From the NCBI GenBank assembly GCA_023244975.1, contig JAHFLG010000018.1, positions 1 through 18,862 of the forward strand: 18,862 bases of DNA, given 5' to 3'. Within the stretch, counting starts at the first letter, position 1, and the number at the start of each line of letters is the position of its first letter. Under the pieces are notes generated by a model that was not told the DNA's origin, did no database searches, and saw nothing but the letters and a program-made list of their open reading frames with translations. The DNA comes from Candidatus Harrisonbacteria bacterium. Its GTDB lineage: Bacteria > Patescibacteriota > Minisyncoccia > UBA6257 > 1-14-0-10-44-23. Position numbers and translations under genes: made by a program. Shown here piece after piece: positions 13,424 through 18,862 of the stretch.

Positions 13424-14077
13424 CTAATTTTCCAATGCTTCTTTGGCTTGTCGCTTGATGATCGCGATGGTTTCATCCGCGAGTGCTTTGAAGTCCTTCA
13501 GCCACGGTCCTATTGAAAAATCTTCAACTTCATGGGCGACCCAGCGTTCGCTGTATTCATCAAATTTTTTGACGAGAGCGAGACTCAGCGCGGTTTGAGT
13601 ACCGGCTAGAAGTTTGAGTGAGCCGCGATCACCACGATCTTCAAACTGAAACTGGTATTCATTAAAATTCAAAATAATTTTTACAAAACCCTCGCGCGTG
13701 ATCACCGCAGCTGTAATTGAGGGCGGAACGATATCCGGAGCCTGCTCTCTGCGTTCCGGATAGTGTCGAATATGCTGCAGATATAGGCCTGTAATAATCT
13801 GAGGAATCTCTTTTTTCCATAAAAGTTTTTCCTGCCTATCGAAACGCTTGGTATCAAGAAAGTCTTTAAGCGAACCGAGCTTCTCTCTATGGATAGTGAA
13901 CGGATTACGGATTTTTTGTTTGGAGCAGACTAGGGCGCCAACGACCCCTAAAATAAAAATGAGCGGTGCAACCGCTCGATATCCGTCCGCCAGAAGCCAA
14001 AAGAGAACTGCTACGATCGTGCATCCCAGCAGAATAAACAGCGCTGCTGTACGCCTATTGAAGAAGTGAATCCTCAT
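13424..14077 (-). CDS. Two-helix membrane protein of unknown function
   Basis: A 217-residue protein, not recognised. Two hydrophobic helices lie near the N-terminus (about 10-28 and 35-52) with a short hairpin between, followed by a large soluble part from about residue 55. That part begins basic (KQKIRNPFTIHREKLGSLKDF), contains a beta-rich middle (ITAAVITREGFVKIILNFNEYQFQFED) and ends in long charged helices. No catalytic motif is seen. It follows the DUF8128-like membrane protein in the same direction after about 60 nt and has its own -10 element, so a shared membrane complex is possible but unproven. Confidence 0.7.
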   Translation of the reverse strand: MRIHFFNRRTAALFILLGCTIVAVLFWLLADGYRAVAPLIFILGVVGALVCSKQKIRNPFTIHREKLGSLKDFLDTKRFDRQEKLLWKKEIPQIITGLYLQHIRHYPERREQAPDIVPPSITAAVITREGFVKIILNFNEYQFQFEDRGDRGSLKLLAGTQTALSLALVKKFDEYSERWVAHEVEDFSIGPWLKDFKALADETIAIIKRQAKEALEN

Positions 14078-14088
14078 GGCTAAGGTCT

Positions 14089-14094
14089 AGTATA
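14089..14094 (-). promoter_or_regulatory. -10 element TATACT
   Basis: TATACT lies 11 nt before ATG 14077 on the - strand. It lacks the TGN extension (GGC instead) and would give a leader of only about 4-5 nt. Confidence 0.4.
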
Positions 14095-14137
14095 GCCGAA
14101 AGATCCACTATTTGTCTACTATTGCAGAGAACGTGCT

Positions 14138-15118
14138 TTAGTGCCTGCGGATTTTAGGTATAGGCGTAGTCGGCCCCGGAAAATGGAATACGGTTGCGAG
14201 TTCCTCGGCGCTTAAAATAATCGAATGTGCCGGTTCAAAGGATCTACTTAGAAATGCGTCAATTGTTCTATCAGACTGCTTGATTTCCTGCAGAGCGAGT
14301 TGGTTGAGTTGGTCACTGGATCTGCCTTCAAGGGTTTTTGCAAGGGCGTGAACGATGGCATTAGCTCTATTAAGGTGGTCGCTTGCGGCGGCTACGCGGG
14401 CGGTGATTATAAAGAGTGGTTGAGCGACTTTTTGTTTGATCAATTTTAAATTTTCAGGCGTTATAACAAAGGTTTCGTGTAAGTGTCGTGAGATATGATA
14501 ATGTCCTGCGCCGAGCTGTCGAAGGAGCTCGTTAATATCCTCGGCAATACCGGGATTTGCCGGCCGAACCACCCACTGGAGCGCCGCTCCTTCACCGAGC
14601 GGAGTAAGCCGGGACAGCTGCCGGAGTGTATGAGAAAAGGGTTCGTAGTGACCGCGGTGCGCGACCTCGATAGGCATGCTGTATGGTTTACGCTGCTGTA
14701 GATACCCTATCGTGAGTGTTGAACCATCGGTTCCACTATGCCAGTTTTCATACCCATCGATCTCTTCGACTGAGACGGTAGGCCACAATGTTTCGATAAG
14801 TCGGACGACCCGTTTTTTATTGTGTAGCGCCACCGTAATGAAAAATTGGATCTCTTCTCCCACGCCATACACTTCAACCTCAAGAGTGAACGATATATTG
14901 AATTCACCGAGCCGGCGGTAGAGTTCCTGCGAAAGCGCGATTTCTGAAGGTCGATGTTCTCTAAAAGGGTTGATAAGACCCTGAGGAACAATGACAAGCA
15001 GTCGGGAACTTTTTTGAAGATTACTATCTATTTTCCGTTCGATGGCGCGGCCGATAACGACAACAAGTCCCGTGATAATGAGCAGAAACAGAAAATAACT
15101 TACCGCCAGTGGCGTCAT
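14138..15118 (-). CDS. DUF8128-like membrane protein lacking an ATPase domain
   Basis: A 326-residue protein with one N-terminal membrane helix (about 4-24) and a soluble part beginning RLLVIVPQGLINPF. The segment FTLEVEVYGVGEEIQFFITVALHNKKRVVRLIETLWPTVSVEEI (77-120) and the late FHFPGP...PIPKI resemble the region that, in CPR proteins, precedes a VirB4/HerA-type (DUF87) ATPase in a putative type IV secretion or pilus-like machine. Here the ORF ends right after that point and no Walker motif is found downstream, where an unrelated two-helix protein follows. It may be a stand-alone module or a truncated relative. Family assignment is from memory and moderate. The start is fixed by TGATATACT 6 nt upstream. 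Confidence 0.6.
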   Translation of the reverse strand: MTPLAVSYFLFLLIITGLVVVIGRAIERKIDSNLQKSSRLLVIVPQGLINPFREHRPSEIALSQELYRRLGEFNISFTLEVEVYGVGEEIQFFITVALHNKKRVVRLIETLWPTVSVEEIDGYENWHSGTDGSTLTIGYLQQRKPYSMPIEVAHRGHYEPFSHTLRQLSRLTPLGEGAALQWVVRPANPGIAEDINELLRQLGAGHYHISRHLHETFVITPENLKLIKQKVAQPLFIITARVAAASDHLNRANAIVHALAKTLEGRSSDQLNQLALQEIKQSDRTIDAFLSRSFEPAHSIILSAEELATVFHFPGPTTPIPKIRRH

Positions 15119-15124
15119 GTATTT

Positions 15125-15133
15125 AGTATATCA
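15125..15133 (-). promoter_or_regulatory. Extended -10 TGATATACT, leaderless start
   Basis: TGA 15133-15131 and TATACT 15130-15125, 6 nt before ATG 15118. It sits in the short gap after ychF. Confidence 0.65.
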
Positions 15134-15146
15134 TGTATAGCCGGAG

Positions 15147-16151
15147 TTAGGAGTGCCGGATTTCCATGATATCGCCATCGGCGACAGTATAGTCCTTGCC
15201 TTCAGCGCGCAGCTTGCCTTTTGTTTTTGCTCCATGCCAGCCACCGAATGATACGAAATCATTGTAATGGACTACCTCAGCCCGGATGAATTTTTTCTCA
15301 AAGTCGGTGTGGATAACAGCCGCCGCCTGGGGAGCCTTGTCCCCTTTCGTGATGGTCCAGGCACGAGTTTCATCTTCGCCGGTAGTAAAGAAGCTGATGA
15401 GCCCTAGGATAGCGTAGGCCTTGGTAATCACCTCCTGTACACCAGCTCCAGTTGAAAGGTCGGCTATGACATACTCATTTCCTTCGGCTTTAATAGCGGC
15501 CTTGAGAGCGTCGCTGACGTCTTCTGGTTTGCCATTGAGCAGGTAGAATTTCGGTTTAACGGTGAGTAGAAAAAGACTCTTTACGAACGGGTCGGCAGCG
15601 AGCTCTTTAATGGATTCGTTTTTAGAAAGCTTTTCTTTTACTTTTTTCAAAACCTCAACCTCTTTGATCGCTAATTTGGCCTGCGGTGTCGTTCCTTTTG
15701 AATCTGATTCAGCTTTTGGAAGGCGCTTGCTGACAGTCTCAAGATCTTTCAGTACGAGTTCGGTGTTGATGATGTCCATATCACGCACTGGATCAACCGA
15801 GTTTTCGACGTGGATAATTTCGCTCCCTCCAAAGCAGCGCAGCACCTGCACCACGGCACTGCAGTCGCGGATATGGGTCAGAAACTGGTTGCCAAGTCCT
15901 TCGCCGCTGGCCGCTCCCTTGACCAGGCCGGCAATGTCATAAAACTCGACAATGGCCGGAATTTTTTTCTTTGATTTGCTCATCTCGGTAAGCTTGTCCA
16001 CACGGCTATCCGGTACCGTAACCACGCCCACGTTCGGGTCAATCGTCGCGAACGGATAATTGGCAATTAAAATATCGTTGCTCGTCAGCAGCTTAAACAG
16101 CGTCGACTTCCCTACATTTGGCAGCCCGGTGATGGCAATAGAGAGCTTCAT
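15147..16151 (-). CDS. ychF: YchF/OLA1-type P-loop ATPase
   Basis: A 334-residue Obg-superfamily NTPase that binds ribosomes and prefers ATP over GTP. The P-loop GLPNVGKST covers residues 9-17. Switch II is DIAGLVKGA (72-80). A coiled-coil insertion (about 135-190) separates the halves. The usual NKxD guanine motif is altered to NGKPE (206-210), in line with the NxxE of YchF and its ATP preference. The C-terminal TGS domain (about 255-334) has FTTGEDETRAWTI, FEKKFIRAEV and VADGDIMEIR. It is slightly shorter than the 363 residues of E. coli YchF. It has its own extended -10 that overlaps the upstream stop codon. Confidence 0.95.
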   Translation of the reverse strand: MKLSIAITGLPNVGKSTLFKLLTSNDILIANYPFATIDPNVGVVTVPDSRVDKLTEMSKSKKKIPAIVEFYDIAGLVKGAASGEGLGNQFLTHIRDCSAVVQVLRCFGGSEIIHVENSVDPVRDMDIINTELVLKDLETVSKRLPKAESDSKGTTPQAKLAIKEVEVLKKVKEKLSKNESIKELAADPFVKSLFLLTVKPKFYLLNGKPEDVSDALKAAIKAEGNEYVIADLSTGAGVQEVITKAYAILGLISFFTTGEDETRAWTITKGDKAPQAAAVIHTDFEKKFIRAEVVHYNDFVSFGGWHGAKTKGKLRAEGKDYTVADGDIMEIRHS

Positions 16152-16159
16152 AAGCCGCT

Positions 16160-16168
16160 AGTGTATCA
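16160..16168 (-). promoter_or_regulatory. Extended -10 TGATACACT for ychF, overlapping a stop codon
   Basis: TGA (16168-16166) is both the stop codon of the CofE-like gene and the TGN of the promoter. TACACT (16165-16160) ends 8 nt before ATG 16151. Confidence 0.55.
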
Positions 16169-16939
16169 TGATTTCCTGCCTTTTTTCCAGGGTGCTGATT
16201 TAAGGAGCGGGGCGTAGAGGTCTTTTTTCATGGAGATTTTGAGGCCGCGGAGTTCGGCTGAAGTTGGGTTGCGCTTTTGGAATTGTACGAACGGCAGGTC
16301 GGTCATCAGTGCCAGTGGCGTGCACTCATTCCCCTCGCCCATTAGAAGAACTGCTGTAGCGCCAAGGGCGTCCATCATATTGGCCTTAGTGACCTTCATC
16401 TTGCGGCCGAAGATGTCGGGCTTGCCGATATAGTTATTAAGTCCAACAAAGCCGCTGTGAGCGATTGAAAATCCGGTTGTGCCATAGCGCATCGGCGTGG
16501 TGCGGCTGTCGGTAATAATGACGCCAAAGCGCCGGAGGCCAAACTTTTTCACAAAGTGTTCGCGCACTTCGTTGGCGGTTTTTTGCGCGTCGCGTGGCCA
16601 GAGTACGTAGTAGCCGGCTGAGTTACTCTCATCAATGCCGGCGGTAGGTACGAGGAGGTTATTGGTTATAGTCAGCGTAATGTTATATGGGTTTTTTTTT
16701 GGGTCCAGATACCACTGTGCGTGTTTTTTGATCAATTCAATCTTGAAATCCCTCACCGCACGCGGTCCCCTCCCTTTAGGAAAGGGAGAAACAACGCGGC
16801 CTTCGCAGATTGAAACGATTTTTGAAGTGACCGCGAGTACCGATCCTTCTGGAATTTTTTTAAGATAGCGGTCGAGCACCGCGATGAGCGTTGCCTTGCC
16901 AGGAGCTATTTTATGAGTCTTGATAGCCTTACCGTACAT
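16166..16939 (-). CDS. CofE-like gamma-glutamyl ligase
   Basis: A 257-residue protein of the F420-0:gamma-glutamyl ligase family (PF01996). Family features are VLAVTSKIVSICEGRVV near 34-50, the IDESNSAGYYVLWPRDAQKTA block, IITDSRTTPMRYGTTGFSIAHSGFVGLNNYIGKPDIFGR in the middle and DALGATAVLLMGEGNECTP. The family adds gamma-linked Glu to F420 or, in Chlamydia and some archaea, to folates. CPR bacteria are not known to make F420, so a folate-type substrate is more likely, as inference. It overlaps the upstream DHFR-like gene by 11 nt, which supports a pterin or flavin link. Confidence 0.8.
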   Translation of the reverse strand: MYGKAIKTHKIAPGKATLIAVLDRYLKKIPEGSVLAVTSKIVSICEGRVVSPFPKGRGPRAVRDFKIELIKKHAQWYLDPKKNPYNITLTITNNLLVPTAGIDESNSAGYYVLWPRDAQKTANEVREHFVKKFGLRRFGVIITDSRTTPMRYGTTGFSIAHSGFVGLNNYIGKPDIFGRKMKVTKANMMDALGATAVLLMGEGNECTPLALMTDLPFVQFQKRNPTSAELRGLKISMKKDLYAPLLKSAPWKKGRKS

Positions 16940-17462
16940 AGTGAAGGAGCAGAGTCCCTTGTTTGTTGAGTTTCGTAACTTTCTTGAGTTTTAGACGGGT
17001 GCTAAAAGATCCGTCTGCAATCAGCGACTTGCCAGTGCCGAAAATAAGGGGTTCGATGGTCAACAATAGTTCATCAACCAGATTGGCTTTAAAAAATAGT
17101 GTATTAGCTTCACCCCCGCCGACGAGCAGCATGTTTTTGTAGCCAGCTTTCGCAAGTCGGGACGTGAGCCGTTTTGGCGACTCATCAGAGAACTCAATCT
17201 GGCCCGGGATTGTTTCCTTTTGATATTTTTTTGGGTTGCGGGTGAGAATGACACGCAGCGTCTGTGGACTCAGTATGCGCTCTTTGCGCGAAGCTTCAAA
17301 TGTTTTTGAGCCCATGACAATCAGCTGAGCCTGCTGGAGCAGGCTGTAAAAATGACGCTGGTCTTCCTTAGAAGCCCACCACTGGTTCGCATTAGTATTA
17401 CCTGAGGTGATGCGCCCGTTAAGCGAGCTTACCATCACTAACGTGATGTTCGGTCGTTTCAT
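16929..17462 (-). CDS. RibD_C / dihydrofolate reductase-like protein
   Basis: A 177-residue NAD(P)H-dependent reductase-fold protein (RibD C-terminal domain, PF01872). It starts with the typical MKRPNITLVMVSSLNGRIT. SKEDQRHFYSLLQQAQLIVMGSKTFE carries the usual arrangement before the nucleotide site, NMLLVGGGEANTLFF (114-128) is the glycine-rich cofactor loop, and LLTIEPLIFGTGKSLI is the late signature. Such proteins reduce a pterin, dihydrofolate or the ribosyl-pyrimidine of riboflavin synthesis. It lacks the deaminase half of RibD. The 44-nt overlap with the transporter gene upstream and the 11-nt overlap with the CofE-like gene downstream place it in one operon. Confidence 0.82.
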   Translation of the reverse strand: MKRPNITLVMVSSLNGRITSGNTNANQWWASKEDQRHFYSLLQQAQLIVMGSKTFEASRKERILSPQTLRVILTRNPKKYQKETIPGQIEFSDESPKRLTSRLAKAGYKNMLLVGGGEANTLFFKANLVDELLLTIEPLIFGTGKSLIADGSFSTRLKLKKVTKLNKQGTLLLHYVR

Positions 17463-18114
17463 CTTTTTTCAACCACTTAACTCCCCAATACGCGATCGGG
17501 GTTTCGATCACTGACATGAGACACTTGAGTCCCCAGTACGGAATCAAAAGGCTGAAGATGAAGGTAGCGTTGGCGCCAAAGCCTTTGTCCAGAGCCCAGA
17601 AGGCCAAGAGCATAAAGACAATAGTATCAACAAACTGCGAGACAAAGTTGGATACATTGGTTCGCAGCCAGAGTTTCGTTGAGCCGAACTTTTCGCGCAT
17701 TTTGTGGAAGACGTAGACGTCTAGAAATTCGGATGAAATAAAAGCAATGAGGCTGGCAATCGAGAAGCGGATGGAGACGCCAAAGATCGTGTCGTACGCA
17801 GCTTCAGTGCCGGCAAAGCGGTTTGAAGCCGGCAGCAGGGTTGCGAGCACTGAGTACAAAACCAGAAATACGATCATGATGAGGCCGGCGCGGATGATGC
17901 TCTTAGTGCGTTCTTTGCCGTAGACTTCACTGATGATGTCGTTGATGGTGAAAATGAGCGGGAACAGGAAGATTGAAACTGAAGAATTAAGGGTGTAGCT
18001 GCCAAGGGTGATAATGTGGAAGGTTTTAGCTCCCATGAGTTCTGAGGTGAGGATGCAGAGCATGTAGAGCGCGATCAGGAAATCCAGCTTGTTGATTTTT
18101 AAATATGAAAACAT
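17419..18114 (-). CDS. YhhQ-type queuosine-precursor transporter
   Basis: A 231-residue membrane protein with about six helices, of the YhhQ/Vut_1 family (PF02592), known to import the 7-deazaguanine precursors of queuosine (preQ0/preQ1). Family features are LTSELMGAKTF in the first helix, FPLIFTINDIISEVYGKERTKSIIRAG (51-77), the ASLIAFISSEFLDVYVFHKMREK segment and LRTNVSNFVSQFVDTIVFMLLAF. A salvage role fits a small-genome, host- or community-dependent cell. No tgt or other queuosine gene is in the window. It starts 18 nt after the upstream gene's stop. TAGGCT 6 nt before ATG 18114 is a weak possible -10. Confidence 0.85.
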   Translation of the reverse strand: MFSYLKINKLDFLIALYMLCILTSELMGAKTFHIITLGSYTLNSSVSIFLFPLIFTINDIISEVYGKERTKSIIRAGLIMIVFLVLYSVLATLLPASNRFAGTEAAYDTIFGVSIRFSIASLIAFISSEFLDVYVFHKMREKFGSTKLWLRTNVSNFVSQFVDTIVFMLLAFWALDKGFGANATFIFSLLIPYWGLKCLMSVIETPIAYWGVKWLKKDETTEHHVSDGKLA

Positions 18115-18132
18115 TGTTCTAGCCTAAGCGGT

Positions 18133-18474
18133 TTAGCTGAGTTTTGCAAGCTCTGTCAGGGTATCATCCGGAATAGGAATAGCGGCTCCGGGCTTGGTTC
18201 GACCCGGGTAGCGCCAGGCGCTGATCATCGTGATTTTTCTATTTGCCTTGGTCTGATACATGATCCAAAGTTCTTCCTCTCGCTTTTTGTTCGCTCCGAC
18301 AGATTTTTTGACTCGCATGGCCGCCGAGGTCTCGGGCGCGACACCTTCTTCGATTCGTTGCGGCGAGCGTAAGATCCGCATGATGTGTGCGCCGCTGAGG
18401 TGATAAAACACCATCTTATTTTTAATATGCCTTGTCCACCTGAGTTGCGGTGTGTCCTTGGGTAGCGAGAGCAT
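18133..18474 (-). CDS. DUF4258-like small protein
   Basis: A 113-residue soluble basic protein. WTRHIKNKMVFYHLSGAHIMRILRSPQRIEEG (13-44) has the His-x3-Met, Ile-x2-Ile-Leu and Pro spacing of DUF4258-type domains, followed by strands ELWIMYQTKANRKITMISAWRYPG. DUF4258 and BrnT relatives share a small alpha-beta fold and some are RNase toxins. No antitoxin lies beside it: the upstream neighbour is the ftsQ-like gene, 5 nt away. A housekeeping nucleic-acid role is as likely as a toxin. The assignment is by pattern only. Confidence 0.6.
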   Translation of the reverse strand: MLSLPKDTPQLRWTRHIKNKMVFYHLSGAHIMRILRSPQRIEEGVAPETSAAMRVKKSVGANKKREEELWIMYQTKANRKITMISAWRYPGRTKPGAAIPIPDDTLTELAKLS

Positions 18475-18479
18475 GGAAA

Positions 18480-18862
18480 TTATTTCCGGGTTTTCACAAA
18501 CGCCCGATTTTCAACCGTCAGATTCAGATATTCGAGCTTATCGAGACCGGGACTTGCCATAAATTTAATGACGGCTGGAATCGCAGCTGGTTCAGGGTCA
18601 AACCTGAGGCTCATTAATATTTTGGTTCCAGAGAGCGTAGTCAAATGAATCTCTTGAAGAGATCGATCGATGGCTATGCGACTTACGCCAATCCCCTGGC
18701 TAGCGATCATGCCGAGCGTTTTGTAGACTGCAGAAAACTGAGCCGCATCGAGCACGGGTTTTCCAAGACTAAAACTCTGGGCAAGGTCGTCGTGCACTGT
18801 AAATACCAGCTGCCCTTCGGTCAGTGGCGACCTCTCATAGACAACACCGGTTTGGTCAATCC
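18480..18862 (-). CDS. Probable FtsQ/DivIB, C-terminal part (5' end outside window)
   Basis: The reading frame stays open from the window edge to TAA at 18482-18480, so the gene is cut off at its 5' end; the GTG at 18797 is probably internal. About 127 residues are visible. IDQTGVVYER near the visible start matches the FtsQ (V/I)D-x-x-G-x-(V/F) strand. PLTEG and a helix AAQFSAVYKTLGMIA follow, then alternating strands (EIHLTTLSGTKILMSLRF) and a final YLNLTVENRAFVKTR, recalling the FtsQ ending DLRVPGRVYFK. FtsQ is a bitopic divisome scaffold acting with FtsB/FtsL and upstream of FtsW. The assignment is moderate because only half of the protein is visible and FtsQ is poorly conserved. Confidence 0.6.
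   Translation of the reverse strand, partial: IDQTGVVYERSPLTEGQLVFTVHDDLAQSFSLGKPVLDAAQFSAVYKTLGMIASQGIGVSRIAIDRSLQEIHLTTLSGTKILMSLRFDPEPAAIPAVIKFMASPGLDKLEYLNLTVENRAFVKTRK

Noticed and set aside
14676..14997. Short ORFs on both strands inside the DUF8128-like gene
   Set aside because: Shadow frames with no start signals.

Overview
The window reads as chromosomal DNA of a Candidate Phyla Radiation (Patescibacteria) bacterium, most likely Parcubacteria-like. This is inferred from a 23S rRNA gene interrupted by self-splicing introns, short gaps and frequent 4-nt gene overlaps, almost no Shine-Dalgarno (SD) sequences, and several CPR-type proteins (a D-aminoacylase-like protein beside ftsW, a DUF8128-like protein, a stand-alone riboflavin kinase, a CofE-like ligase).

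Positions 1-3100 hold the 3' part of a 23S rRNA gene, a tRNA-free spacer with strong hairpins, and a 5S rRNA. Two group I introns sit in the peptidyl-transferase domain: an ORF-less one after E. coli position U2500 (1363-1700) and a 704-nt one after U2593 (1794-2497). The second encodes a close relative of the Chlamydomonas chloroplast homing endonuclease I-CreI. The rejoined exons recreate an I-CreI-like target that matches the known 22-bp site at 20 positions.

Positions 3124-11022 run on the + strand: a secreted peptidoglycan-binding protein, a D-aminoacylase-like amidohydrolase with altered metal ligands, ftsW, then murG, gltX, a coiled-coil M23 peptidase and a small exported protein. Most of this is cell-wall synthesis or remodelling, with gltX embedded. 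The ftsW-murG gap holds a large inverted repeat and a GC-rich small gene on the - strand. A second GC-rich small gene, 46 codons, lies at 11180-11320. Both have recognisable -35/-10 promoters and strong SD sites, unlike their neighbours.

Positions 11381-12744 hold a DnaQ-type exonuclease and a PD-(D/E)XK nuclease, divergently transcribed from one tiny promoter region. From 12725 to the end everything is on the - strand. In transcription order: the end of a probable ftsQ, a DUF4258-like protein, a YhhQ-type transporter, a RibD_C/DHFR-like reductase, a CofE-like gamma-glutamyl ligase, ychF, a DUF8128-like membrane protein with no ATPase domain, a two-helix membrane protein, a SemiSWEET transporter and a riboflavin kinase.

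A recurring regulatory signature is an extended -10 element (TGN plus a TATAAT-like hexamer) placed 6-8 nt before the start codon. It occurs before at least seven genes and implies leaderless mRNAs. It also decides the start of the exonuclease gene.
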